This document shows, one piece after another, positions 27,426-36,311 of a stretch of 36,311 bases of DNA. The notes under the pieces are model-generated. The model was given only the letters and a program-made list of their open reading frames with translations, ran no database searches and was not told the DNA's origin. Origin of the DNA: Armatimonadota bacterium. Its GTDB lineage: Bacteria; Armatimonadota; Armatimonadia; Armatimonadales; Capsulimonadaceae. The stretch spans positions 1 to 36,311 of the forward strand of contig JAFAZD010000376.1 of the NCBI GenBank assembly GCA_019239955.1, read 5' to 3'. Every line of letters begins with the position of its first letter. Positions within the stretch are counted from its first letter, which is position 1. The translations under genes and the position numbers were made by a program.

Positions 27426-28613
27426 ATGAGGGAGAACAAGCGATTAGAGAAGCGGACAGCGAATGAAATCGCCGCTGAGGGCCTTTGGCCGAGTCTCCGC
27501 CTTCGCGGAGACAGGTTCGTGTCCTTACCCTCGGACACTCGGCGTCCGCGCCGGAAGCGGCGATTTCATTCGCTGATCCCTGTGGCGCTGGCCCCCTGCC
27601 TGGTCCTGCTCCTGGCCCTATCTTTTTCGGCGGCGCAGGCCCGCGTCACGGTGACACACACCACCTACAAAGGCTGGACGGACGCCTACCGGCTGTCCAA
27701 CAAGACAGTGGATGTCGTGGTCGTGCCGGGCATCGGGCGCATCATGGCGTTCGGCTTCACCGGGTCTGCTGAGACCAGCCCGCTGTTCAACAACCGGGCG
27801 GAACTTGGCCGGCCCGCCGTCCAAAAGTCGGGCGTCTATCCGAACGACTGGATCAACTACGGCGGGGACAAATTATGGCCGTCGCAGCAAATTGACTGGT
27901 TTCGGCATCAGCCGAAGGCCTGGCCGCCGGACCCCAACTTTGACGAGGGGCCGTACCGTGTCTCCCGTATCCGCAGCGGCCTTCGCCTCACCGGCCCCGT
28001 CAGCCCCTACTATCAGATTCAAGTCGTGCGCGAGATCACCCTGCCGCCCCACGGGGCACGGGTGTACCTCCGCGACACGTTCCGCAAGTCCCCGGACGCG
28101 GCGGGCAGGCGCAACGGCTTCCCCGTCGGTATCTGGAGCATCTCGCAGGTGCGCGGCGACGCCACCATCTACCTGCCACTGAACCGGCGCGGGCTGTTCC
28201 CCGGCGTCGGCCTCACGTCGCTGGGCGACAAGCCCACGCTGCTGCCCAACTGGCGGGCGCGGGGCGACACGGTGGCCGTCACGCGGCCCAACAACGTGGC
28301 GACCAAGATGGGCGTGGACGACGCGGCGGGCTGGATGGCCTGCATCTTCGGCGGCGACCTGCTGTTCTCGGAGCGCTTCACGCGCCGGCCCCGCGCCCTC
28401 TACCCGGACAAGGGCTGCAACGCCGAGGTCTACACCAACGGCGACCCGCACCTGCCCTACATCGAGATGGAGGTGCTCAGCCGGATGGTCCGCCTGCGCG
28501 CCGGCCAGACGCTGACGCGCACGATGTCCTGGCGTTTGCAGCGCCTCCCCCGCTGGCCACGCAGCGACGCCGACGCCCGCCGGCTGGTGGTGGCGGCGAT
28601 GGCGGGCCGATGA
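27426..28613 (+). CDS. DUF4380-like secreted protein
   Basis: YRLSNKTVDVVVVPGIGRIMAFGF...NYGGDKLWPSQQ pattern; signal peptide begins ~50 aa into the ORF, so the start is uncertain. Confidence 0.7.
   Translation: MRENKRLEKRTANEIAAEGLWPSLRLRGDRFVSLPSDTRRPRRKRRFHSLIPVALAPCLVLLLALSFSAAQARVTVTHTTYKGWTDAYRLSNKTVDVVVVPGIGRIMAFGFTGSAETSPLFNNRAELGRPAVQKSGVYPNDWINYGGDKLWPSQQIDWFRHQPKAWPPDPNFDEGPYRVSRIRSGLRLTGPVSPYYQIQVVREITLPPHGARVYLRDTFRKSPDAAGRRNGFPVGIWSISQVRGDATIYLPLNRRGLFPGVGLTSLGDKPTLLPNWRARGDTVAVTRPNNVATKMGVDDAAGWMACIFGGDLLFSERFTRRPRALYPDKGCNAEVYTNGDPHLPYIEMEVLSRMVRLRAGQTLTRTMSWRLQRLPRWPRSDADARRLVVAAMAGR
27457..27575. repeat. Cruciform palindromic element B (119 bp) inside the 5' part of an ORF
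   Basis: Perfect 20-bp arms CAGCGAATGAAATCGCCGCT (27457-27476) and AGCGGCGATTTCATTCGCTG (27556-27575); internal GTCTCCGCcttcGCGGAGAC and GTGTCC...GGACAC hairpins. Confidence 0.95.
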
Positions 28614-29206
28614 GGCCGATCATCGTGGGCATCGCCGGAGGCTCGGCCTCCGGCAAGAGCACGTTCGCCGCCGCCCTCGCCAATGCCCTGGCCGCCGGGG
28701 ACCCGCCGTTGCGCGCCGAAACGCTGGCGATGGACGGCTACGCGGTTCAGGACAAGAGCCGAGGACCGTGCTTCGTCTTCTCGCCCACGGGCGAGACCCT
28801 CTTTGACTGGAATCACCCGGAGGCCTTCGACGATGCGCGCCTGGTCGCCGATGTCGAGGCGCGTGTCCGCGCCCAGGACGCTCCTGACGTTCTGCTGGTG
28901 GAGGGATTGATGCCGCTGTACCTCCCGTCCATCCGGGATCGCCTCGACCTGCGCCTCTTCGTCGAGTTGGATGCCGACGAGCGTGCGCTGCGCCGTCTGC
29001 TGCGCGACATGGCCGGGGGCCGCGCCAGCCGCGACCCGCGGTTCATCGCCGACTACTACCGCGAGAGCGCCCGCGTCGGCCACGCGCGCTACGTCGAGCC
29101 GTCGCGGGTCCACGCCGACCTGATCCTGCGCGGGGACTCCGATTTCCGACGCACGGCTCCTCTGGTCGCCGCGATTGTCCGGGCCAAACGTCATGACGTT
29201 GAATGA
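28610..29206 (+). CDS. Uridine kinase/phosphoribulokinase family P-loop kinase
   Basis: IIVGIAGGSASGKSTFAAALANAL; TLFDWNHPEAFDD; VLLVEGLMPLYLPSIRDRLDLRLFVELDADERALRRLLRDM. Confidence 0.88.
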   Translation: MRPIIVGIAGGSASGKSTFAAALANALAAGDPPLRAETLAMDGYAVQDKSRGPCFVFSPTGETLFDWNHPEAFDDARLVADVEARVRAQDAPDVLLVEGLMPLYLPSIRDRLDLRLFVELDADERALRRLLRDMAGGRASRDPRFIADYYRESARVGHARYVEPSRVHADLILRGDSDFRRTAPLVAAIVRAKRHDVE

Positions 29207-29279
29207 GGACATCTTCATCTGCAAACCCTTTCAGACTCTCATCGGGCAGTAGCGGTCGGCGGTACTCACAGGAGGCGGC

Positions 29280-31100
29280 ATGGCACGGGTGGAGCGGAGA
29301 CACCACCGTTGGTTTTGGATTGTTGTGGGACTTTGGCTGGTCTGCGCGTCGGCGGCCCAGGCCGGGATACAGGCGGCGAGCGACCCGATCTTCAACAGCC
29401 GGGCCCAGACACTGCTGGAAAGCGTGCAGGGGGGCGGCACCGACCTGCCCCTCTCCCTGCAAACCAGCCGGGACGTTTATCTGTTCATCACGGCAGGCGC
29501 GGCCTACACGGAGGTGCGGGCACTGGCGCTGCCGTTGGTGCCCCCGCAGCGGCTGGCGCAGGCGCTGGCGGCCTCGACCGCGGGGACGGCGCTGGCGGGG
29601 CGGACGGTGACGTGGTCGGCGGACGACTACTCGGCGGCGCTGGTGCAGGAAGGGCACGGGCAGTTGCTGGCGCGGAGCGCCGCCAACACCGTGCCCGTCG
29701 GCGCGCTCGTCACCGGCCTGCGCCGGGCCGGCTTCGCGCCCCACACGCTGTTGCGCGTGCCCCTCTACGCCTCCGGCGTGTCGCTGCCGCCGCCCCGCCA
29801 CCGGGCGCGCGCCTTCAACTGGTATGACCAGCGCCAGGTCGCCGGCATGGGCAGTGTGCATGTCCGGGCGTCGCTGTCCGGCACGGACATCGGGCTGCTG
29901 CTCTTCTTCCTCATCTTCGTCGCCGCCGTTGGGATGATCGGCCTGCTGGCGGTGGTGCGGGTCGCCCGCGACGAGCGGCTGCCGGCAGAGACGCGGCGGC
30001 AGCGTTTGAAGGCGTTGCCGATGAACGCGATCCTGGGTGTGTTCCTCTTGTACACGCCGCTGATGATGGCCTATCTGCGCACACAGCATCCATTGGCCGT
30101 CTCCGACCTCTGGTTCAGCAGTAGCACCCCGGCCACGTTGGTCCCCTTCCTCGCCCCCTTCCCGGCGATCCTGCTGTTCCTGATGCCGATCGCGACGAGG
30201 CGCTTGGAGACTCGCCATCTCGGTCCGGCGCCGGTCGCCGCCCCGATCTCGATGTCGCCGGAGGAAACGGCGATTCGCCAGCGCATGGCGCGCTGGAGCG
30301 CCCTGCCGCATCTAGCCGCTGTTGTCGGCGTCGCTGTCGGCCTGTTCCTGCTGCCGCGCAAAAGCCCCCTGTACCCTGTGCTCCACCCGCTGGCCCAAAT
30401 TCTGCCCGTCGTTGGGGCGGCGGTCATCGCCCGCCTGTTCCGCCGGCCCCTGGCCGCCTTCACCTGCATCACGCCCGATGACGACCTGACCTGGCGGGCG
30501 CGTCAGTTGGGGATGCAGATGGGCGCGCGCCCGCAGGAGGTCCGGGTGGAGGACAGCAGCAAGGCGGCGCATTACGCCACCATCACCAACGAAGGTGGCG
30601 GGCGCATCCTGGTCAGCCGCAAACTGCTGGAAGCGATGTCGCGGGATGAATTGGAGTTCCTGCTGGCGCATCAGGTCGCATTGATGCAGGTTAAGGTCCC
30701 GCTGACGCCGCTGATGCTGCTTCCCGTGTTGCCGGCGGTGCTGCCGATCGCCTTCGCTGCCTGGATACTCACCGGGCACAGGGCCACAACGCTCTTCAGC
30801 CTGATGCCTTACCTAATCCCCCTGATGTTGCTCCCCCTTCTGGCGACCCTGTTCTTGAGCCGGCGGGGGGCCACTTTGGAGGCGCGGCGGGCATTGGCGG
30901 CGGACCGGGCGGCGCTGGCGGTGACGCGGAACGTCGCGGCGGCGCAGTCCGCGCTGATGAAACTGGCGAGCAGCGCCCCGGCCTCGCCGGGGGAGGTGGC
31001 GGGGATGGGCGCCCTCCCGCCGAGCCTAGCCGCGCGGCTGAAGGCGCTCGCGGAGATGCCGCCGAGCGCCGCCGGCTTGGGAAGACGCGGGAATCGTTAG
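29280..31100 (+). CDS. Polytopic membrane protein with M48-like region lacking HExxH
   Basis: Signal/TM N-terminus; RQLGMQMGARPQEVRVEDSSKAAHYATITNEGGGRILVSRKLLEAMSRDELEFLLAHQVALMQ resembles the M48 Zn-site region. Confidence 0.65.
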   Translation: MARVERRHHRWFWIVVGLWLVCASAAQAGIQAASDPIFNSRAQTLLESVQGGGTDLPLSLQTSRDVYLFITAGAAYTEVRALALPLVPPQRLAQALAASTAGTALAGRTVTWSADDYSAALVQEGHGQLLARSAANTVPVGALVTGLRRAGFAPHTLLRVPLYASGVSLPPPRHRARAFNWYDQRQVAGMGSVHVRASLSGTDIGLLLFFLIFVAAVGMIGLLAVVRVARDERLPAETRRQRLKALPMNAILGVFLLYTPLMMAYLRTQHPLAVSDLWFSSSTPATLVPFLAPFPAILLFLMPIATRRLETRHLGPAPVAAPISMSPEETAIRQRMARWSALPHLAAVVGVAVGLFLLPRKSPLYPVLHPLAQILPVVGAAVIARLFRRPLAAFTCITPDDDLTWRARQLGMQMGARPQEVRVEDSSKAAHYATITNEGGGRILVSRKLLEAMSRDELEFLLAHQVALMQVKVPLTPLMLLPVLPAVLPIAFAAWILTGHRATTLFSLMPYLIPLMLLPLLATLFLSRRGATLEARRALAADRAALAVTRNVAAAQSALMKLASSAPASPGEVAGMGALPPSLAARLKALAEMPPSAAGLGRRGNR

Positions 31101-31423
31101 CCGGCGGAGGCCAGCAATGCCTTGACCAGCGACTCCCACTCCGCCTCCAGTGGGCCGCTGGCGACCGGCTGCTCGGCGCGGCGGTACCAGTAGCCGGCAT
31201 TGGACAGGTCGCCCTCCTTGCGGTGCAGGTAGGCGTGGACCCAGGCGCTGTCCCGGTCATCGGCATCTTGCAGACGCTCATGCGCCTCGTGCCAGTTCCC
31301 CTTGCCGTCCAGCCATAACGCTTGGAGGGCGGGCGACGGTCCCGCCGGGGGCGTCGCATCCGCCAGCGTCCGCCGAAATTCCTCAACACCCATTCGTTCG
31401 GTACTCCTGTCATGGTCTTGCAT
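31097..31423 (-). CDS. Conserved hypothetical protein
   Basis: GKGNWHEAHERLQDADDRDSAWVHAYLHRKEGDLSNAGYWYRRAEQPV; convergent stop overlap with the upstream gene. Confidence 0.75.
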   Translation of the reverse strand: MQDHDRSTERMGVEEFRRTLADATPPAGPSPALQALWLDGKGNWHEAHERLQDADDRDSAWVHAYLHRKEGDLSNAGYWYRRAEQPVASGPLEAEWESLVKALLASAG

Positions 31424-31624
31424 AAGGTCATTGTACCGCAATCGGGTTCAGCGCCAGGCGGGGACCTTGTCCGGGGTGACGGGGCCGCCGAGGCTCTCGA
31501 AGTCCTTCGGGCCCGCCGACCATGACAACGGCGGGGAGGAGCGATCGGTCAAGGTCCGTCATCTGCGGGCATCATATCACGCATTGACCTGGGCGATAAT
31601 GTTGCCCAGCTCTTGATCCGTCAG

Positions 31625-31798
31625 CTACCTCACATCCCCACTCTGATTGAGGAGCAAGGTGTTGCCGATCCGGTCATCTACGGCTGGCTCCTTGATCCAC
31701 TTCCAGTAACCCTGGTCATCGTCCATCGTGAAGACGAATTGACATACGGGGTAGGGGGCGTCCTGATAGGCTGAGACGTCAATGCGCTGATCACTCAC
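31625..31798 (-). CDS. 57-aa small protein downstream of RtcB
   Basis: GTG start; VSDQRIDVSAYQDAPYPVCQFVFTMDDDQGYWKWIKEPAVDDRIGNTLLLNQSGDVR. Confidence 0.45.
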   Translation of the reverse strand: MSDQRIDVSAYQDAPYPVCQFVFTMDDDQGYWKWIKEPAVDDRIGNTLLLNQSGDVR

Positions 31799-31800
31799 TT

Positions 31801-33129
31801 TCAGTTGTCTCCTGGCTCGCCGGCCATGATGACGGCGATGGGGCGCATCCGGGCGAGGGGTCGGACCAGGCCGGCGTCCGCTTGCAGGCGCAGGACGCGC
31901 TCGATGTCCTTGTAGGCCTGCGGGGCCTCCTCCACGCTCAGGCCATCCACCAGGATGTCCTGCTGTTTCAGAGAGCGCCGCACGTCGGCCAGGCCGATGT
32001 CGCTGCGGGCGCGCGTCCGGCTGCCCCGGCGGCCCGCGCCGTGCGAGGCGCTCCAGAGGGCGTCGGGCCGGCCCAGGCCCCGGACCACGTAGGATGCGCT
32101 GCCCATGCTGCCGGGGATGACGCCGAGGACGCCCGGCTCGGCGGGCGTCGCGCCCTTGCGGTGGATAACCAGGTCGTCCGTCCGCCAGGCGAAGTTGTGG
32201 TGGTTCTGAATGACGCGGGCCGGGGTGAGACCGGCGCGGCGGGCGAACTCGCGGTGAATGACTTCGTGGCAGGCGCGGGCGAAGTCGCCCGCCAGTTCCA
32301 TCGCCTGCCAGTATTCCCGCCCGGCGTCGGCGTCCAGGGACAGCCACTCGTAGAACTTGGGGACCTTCGCCCGCGCCGCCGTCTCCTGCGCGGCCAGGCG
32401 GATGTAGTGGTTGGCGAGGGCGTAGCCGACGCCGCGCGAGCCGCTGTGGGTCAGCAAGGCCGTGAACTGCGCTGGCAGGCTGGCCGCTGGGTCCAGCGCC
32501 TCGCCCACGACCAGTTCCGCGAAGTGGTTGCCGCTGCCGCTCGTGCCCAGTTGCTGGGCTGCCTTCGCGCGCAGGCCGCGCGTCTGAGTCGTGAGCTGCC
32601 AGCGGTCGTTGTCCAAAATGGGATGGTCGGCGGGCCGGGCGCGGCGCTCACCCAGGCCGAAGGTCGTGACTTCCCGCAGGTCGGCGAACAGGGGGAGGCG
32701 ATTCTTGCGGAACTCATCCGGCGGGTTCTCGAAGACGCTCAGGTGCATCCGGCAGCCGATGTCCACGCCCACCATCGCCGGGGCGACGGCGTTTTGCATC
32801 GCCAGGACGCCGCCGATGGGCAGGGCGTAGCCGGGGTGGGCGTCCGGCATCAGCGCGCCCTGTACCGACGGCGGCAGGCGCAGGGCCAACTCCAACTGCG
32901 CCCGCGCCGCCGGCTCAATGTCCGCGCCGACCTCGCCGCAGACGAACGCGGGTTGGGGCGCGTCGCGCAGGGCGTCCTTGGGCCGCGAGGGCGGGCCGAA
33001 CTCGGCCTCAATGGCGGCCACGATTTCGGCTTCGCCCAGCCGGGCCTTTTTCAGCGCGGCGGCGCGGGTGGCCATCTGCGTCCACCGCCTGTCGCCTTTC
33101 CATGGGGCAATGATCTTGTTGGATTTCAC
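31801..33129 (-). CDS. RtcB family RNA ligase-like protein
   Basis: LMPDAHPGYALPIGGVLAMQNAVAPAMVGVDIGCRM, LGTSGSGNHFAELV, LLTHSGSRGVGYALANHY, NHHNFAWR, GVIPGSMGSASYVVRGLG, SHGAGR. Confidence 0.92.
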   Translation of the reverse strand: MKSNKIIAPWKGDRRWTQMATRAAALKKARLGEAEIVAAIEAEFGPPSRPKDALRDAPQPAFVCGEVGADIEPAARAQLELALRLPPSVQGALMPDAHPGYALPIGGVLAMQNAVAPAMVGVDIGCRMHLSVFENPPDEFRKNRLPLFADLREVTTFGLGERRARPADHPILDNDRWQLTTQTRGLRAKAAQQLGTSGSGNHFAELVVGEALDPAASLPAQFTALLTHSGSRGVGYALANHYIRLAAQETAARAKVPKFYEWLSLDADAGREYWQAMELAGDFARACHEVIHREFARRAGLTPARVIQNHHNFAWRTDDLVIHRKGATPAEPGVLGVIPGSMGSASYVVRGLGRPDALWSASHGAGRRGSRTRARSDIGLADVRRSLKQQDILVDGLSVEEAPQAYKDIERVLRLQADAGLVRPLARMRPIAVIMAGEPGDN

Positions 33130-33171
33130 ATCTTCCTGATACGTCTCAGGCGGCCCGTCCGGTAAAGAGGG

Positions 33172-34446
33172 TCAGCCGCCCGCCGACTCGCCCGCCACCC
33201 AGCCGGTGCTCCAGGCGGCTTGCAGGTTGTAGCCGCCGATGGGGCCGGCGATGTCCAGTATCTCGCCGCAGAGGAACAGGCCGCCCACCAGCCGGGAGCG
33301 CATCGTCTGCGGGTCCACCTCGTCCAGCGAGACGCCCCCCGCGACCACCTCGCCGCGCTCCAAGGGGATGTGGCGCACGTCGCCGAGCGGCCAGCCTTTG
33401 AGCGTGGCGACCAGCTTATTCAGGGACTTGGCCGGCAGGTGCGCGCCGCGCGTCACCCCGTCCACGCCGGCCGCGACCAGCAGCGTCTCGACCAGGCGGG
33501 CGGGGACGTAGGGGGCGACCAGACTCGCCGCCGTCTTGCGCGGGTTGTCCCGAACCTCGCGGCGCAAGTCGGCCTGCACGGCCTCAAAGGATTGGTCTGG
33601 GACGAGGTCGGCCTCCAAGACGGCCCACGCGCGGGCCTCGGCGTGGTGGTCGGCGACATCGCGGGCGATGCCCAGCGCCGTCGGCCCGGAGACGCCCTTG
33701 TGCGTGAGCAGCAGGTCGCCGCGCCAGCGGGTCATCTCCTTGCCACCTGGCCCGACGCGGGCGCGCAGGACGACGTCGCGCAGGGCGACGCCAGAGTGAT
33801 CGGGCAGGGCGTCGGCCAGGTATAGGGGCGCAAGCGCCGCGCGCAGGGGGACCAGTGTATGCCCCAGCGCCGTCAGCCACTCCCAGCCGTCCCCGGTCGT
33901 GCCCGTCGCCGGGTAAGACGAGCCGCCGGTGGCGACGATCACACGAGAGGCAGAGAGGAAGGCCCCCCCGCCCCCAATGCTGGGGGAGCCGGAGAAGTAA
34001 ACACCCGCCATCACGCCATCCTCGGCGACCAGCCCTGTCACTGCCGCGCCGTATTTGATCCTTACCCCAGCCTCCTCCACGTACCGCGTCAGGAGGGCGA
34101 CGACGGCTTTGGCGTCGGCAGGTTCGGTGGGGAAGATGCGCCCGTCGGGCCGCGTGTACGTCGCCATCCCCCGCGCGTGCAGGATGTCTAGGAAGTCGGC
34201 GTTGCTGAACTTGTAGAAGGCGGGCTTGAGGAAGCGCGCCTCGTTGGGACGGAACTTGGCGCGGATGTCCTCCATCCCCCCCGCGTGGGTCAGGTTGCAC
34301 TTGCCGCCGCCGGAGATAAGGATTTTCAGGCCTAGCCGCTCGTTCTTTTCCAGCAAGGTGACGCGCGCGCCCCGCTCCGCCGCCCGCCGCGCGGCGATGA
34401 TGCCCGCCGCCCCGCCCCCGATAACAACAACCTCCGGTTTCACCAC
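33172..34446 (-). CDS. HI0933/YhiN-family NAD(P)/FAD-dependent oxidoreductase
   Basis: VVIGGGAAGIIAARRAAERGARVTLLEKNERLGLKILISGGGKCNLTHAG; VATGGSSYPATGTTGDGWEWLTALGH; LFLCGEILDIAGPIGGYNLQAAWSTGWVAG. Confidence 0.93.
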   Translation of the reverse strand: MVKPEVVVIGGGAAGIIAARRAAERGARVTLLEKNERLGLKILISGGGKCNLTHAGGMEDIRAKFRPNEARFLKPAFYKFSNADFLDILHARGMATYTRPDGRIFPTEPADAKAVVALLTRYVEEAGVRIKYGAAVTGLVAEDGVMAGVYFSGSPSIGGGGAFLSASRVIVATGGSSYPATGTTGDGWEWLTALGHTLVPLRAALAPLYLADALPDHSGVALRDVVLRARVGPGGKEMTRWRGDLLLTHKGVSGPTALGIARDVADHHAEARAWAVLEADLVPDQSFEAVQADLRREVRDNPRKTAASLVAPYVPARLVETLLVAAGVDGVTRGAHLPAKSLNKLVATLKGWPLGDVRHIPLERGEVVAGGVSLDEVDPQTMRSRLVGGLFLCGEILDIAGPIGGYNLQAAWSTGWVAGESAGG

Positions 34447-35366
34447 TCCTCCCAGGCGTGCTTGTCCAGGGCGAGGTGCTGCCCTTCGGGGAAGCGGAGC
34501 AGGAAGGTCTTGCCGTCGGGCTGCTCGCCGGTCGAGTGCTGCGCCCAGGTCTGAGCCAGCGAGATCGTGACATCGGCCAGGCCCTGCGGCCCGGCGATGC
34601 TGTCCATCTGGGGCGTCAGCGGGTAGTCCGTGAAGACGCGGAACGTGTGGTGCTGGAGCAGGTTGGGGATGTCGCTGCGGGCGATCCGGCCCCGGAGGTA
34701 GTGGATGCCGTGATGACGTGTGAAAGCCCAGTCGCCGACCAGGCGCTCGCCGACGGGGGCGAACGTCACGCGGTAGGACGGCTCTTCGGCTTCGGTGTAG
34801 GGGGCCATGTGTGGCGTGAGGCCCTCGTGGACCGTGTAGCCGTCCGGGATGTCCCGGAGCCGGTAGGCTCTCATGTGAGGCCAGTCAATGTCGCCGTCGC
34901 CGCCGACGAGGCCGGGGATGGGGCAGACGACGACATGGTAGGCCGGATGCGGCCCGCGACTCAGGGCCAGCTTACGGCGGAACTCCCGGTCCGGGGCGTG
35001 GAGGGGCATGGGAGAGGTAGTCGCCGTGACGGGCATCCGGTGAATGCCGTAAACGGGTTGTGGGATGACGATGGCGGGCCCGACGACCTGTACCTGCACC
35101 GGAGGGCCGGCCCAGGCATGAACAAAGGGCGCTGTCGCCGGCTGAGGGTAAGCGAAGTAGCGGCGCGGCTGGGCGCCCCCGCCGGTCCAGATGAAGACCC
35201 CCAGCAGGGCCGCCAGGCCGCCCAGGATGGCGATCATGTACAGCGCCGTGTAGTCAGCCGGCTCCCCGGCCCGTCGCCGCGAACGATCTCCCTGCGCCTG
35301 CTCCTGGGGCGTCACCCGGCGCTCTTCCGCCGGGATGTTCTGATCTGTCTGCTCCTGTTGCGGCAT
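34440..35366 (-). CDS. Single-TM hypothetical protein ending LALDKHAWEEW
   Basis: Start assigned to MPQQEQTDQN; TM YMIAILGGLAALLGVFIW; paralogous C-terminus with the next gene. Confidence 0.7.
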   Translation of the reverse strand: MPQQEQTDQNIPAEERRVTPQEQAQGDRSRRRAGEPADYTALYMIAILGGLAALLGVFIWTGGGAQPRRYFAYPQPATAPFVHAWAGPPVQVQVVGPAIVIPQPVYGIHRMPVTATTSPMPLHAPDREFRRKLALSRGPHPAYHVVVCPIPGLVGGDGDIDWPHMRAYRLRDIPDGYTVHEGLTPHMAPYTEAEEPSYRVTFAPVGERLVGDWAFTRHHGIHYLRGRIARSDIPNLLQHHTFRVFTDYPLTPQMDSIAGPQGLADVTISLAQTWAQHSTGEQPDGKTFLLRFPEGQHLALDKHAWEEW

Positions 35367-35391
35367 GGCATCGTGTCCGTGCCCTCCGGCC

Positions 35392-36183
35392 TCACCACTT
35401 CTCCCAGGCATGCCGATCCAGGCGAAGGTCTGATAAGTCTGAGATGGTCAGACGCTCGCCGCCGATGACCTCCTGCCGCTCCATCGTCGGCGGGTCAAGA
35501 TCAAGGGCGCGTGTGGTGATGCGGAAGGTGATGGGGACGGGCCGGGGACCGAGTTCCCGGGCGAGCGGTGTGTCATAGAGCGCGACGCCGCCCAACCGGG
35601 CGGCTTTTGGCGTCAGCCTCTGGGCGACCCAGCCACGGAGGTAAACATCATTCCCGTACCTGACAATACGCCATGGCATCGCCTCATGGTTGCCGACGGA
35701 ATGCCGCAATCGCTGCCAGTCGGCGTCTTCCATGCGCCGGTTGGCGTACTCGCCCAGGGCAATCAGATTGTCGGCGCTGCACCGGACGGTATGGTCGTCG
35801 GGAACTTCGCTGAGGGTGCGAAGTACGGAGCCGGCAGGCACGGCATCTTGGACAACGATGTTCCGCGCCAGGGTGGACAGGGGAGTCGTTGCCGTCTCAA
35901 CGCGCTGGGAGGCTTTGGCGGTGGTCAGATCGTAGGTGATGAAACTTCCGGCGGAAACCAGCATGGCGCAGGCGGCAAAGAGGGCGGCTTTGCGCCGCCT
36001 GTGCCCCCGCCGAGAACGCGCCCGTTGCATCTGCACCTCTGCCCAAATCTCTTCCGGTGTGGCGTCAAAATCCAACTGCTGCACGGCGTCGCCAATGGGA
36101 ATTGCGTTTTCGGCCTCGCACGCGGATTGTTCTTTGCGAGCCTCAATGGTCGCCAGCGCCTTCGCTAGTGGGTCACTTGTCAT
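35392..36183 (-). CDS. Single-TM hypothetical protein (anti-sigma-like layout) ending [11 protein letters not shown]
   Basis: [22 protein letters not shown]-terminal [14 protein letters not shown]. Confidence 0.7.
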   Translation of the reverse strand: MTSDPLAKALATIEARKEQSACEAENAIPIGDAVQQLDFDATPEEIWAEVQMQRARSRRGHRRRKAALFAACAMLVSAGSFITYDLTTAKASQRVETATTPLSTLARNIVVQDAVPAGSVLRTLSEVPDDHTVRCSADNLIALGEYANRRMEDADWQRLRHSVGNHEAMPWRIVRYGNDVYLRGWVAQRLTPKAARLGGVALYDTPLARELGPRPVPITFRITTRALDLDPPTMERQEVIGGERLTISDLSDLRLDRHAWEKW

Positions 36184-36311
36184 GGGCGTAGCCTTTCGGC
36201 CTGGACCGCCGCACGGGCCGGAGCGTGCAGGCGCCGGAGCCGCCCAGCGCGTGCCGCCGCTGCCGCGCCCGCTCTCGCCGGGCCTGGCGCTTGCCGCCCC
36301 ACACGAACGGC
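36173..36311 (-). CDS. Possible partial CDS entering from the window edge
   Basis: Open frame to the window end: ...[45 protein letters not shown]; not supported by homology. Confidence 0.25.
   Translation of the reverse strand, partial: PFVWGGKRQARRERARQRRHALGGSGACTLRPVRRSRPKGYAHDK

Overview
High-GC, gene-dense bacterial chromosomal segment. It contains about 30 credible protein-coding genes and no rRNA, tRNA, CRISPR array or conventional transposase that I can see. Most genes are housekeeping or metabolic: adenylate kinase, SDR, AcsA, RNase D, MqnE, Der, NadD, Gfo/Idh/MocA, SGNH hydrolase, FluG-like amidohydrolase plus glutamine synthetase, RtcB, and HI0933-type flavoprotein. Two accessory islands stand out. 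(1) A minus-strand operon (about 14.8-11.4 kb) encodes a RimK/MvdD-like ATP-grasp ligase, a degenerate ATP-grasp-like partner, a protein with about 25 in-register Lys-(Asp/Glu)-X triplets, and a small protein sharing a V-x-D-[LM]-x-V-x-x-L motif with it. This is a candidate graspetide-like or other peptide-ligase modification system. (2) A 940-bp cassette encoding an RHH-like protein and an HNH endonuclease sits at the 3' end of acsA. It is flanked by two 110-bp copies of the acsA 3' end (101/110 identical by hand count), which suggests a homing-type cassette that restores the tail of its host gene. Smaller points of interest are a family of ~116-119 bp cruciform palindromic elements (one inside an ORF), a perfect 28-bp palindrome, apparently leaderless promoters at the adenylate kinase and nadD genes, a frameshifted cupin remnant, and an M48-like protein lacking HExxH. 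Gene style (DUF6785- and DUF4380-like proteins, dispersed palindromes) suggests Armatimonadota or a related group, but that is only an inference. All comparisons were done by eye; no searches were run.
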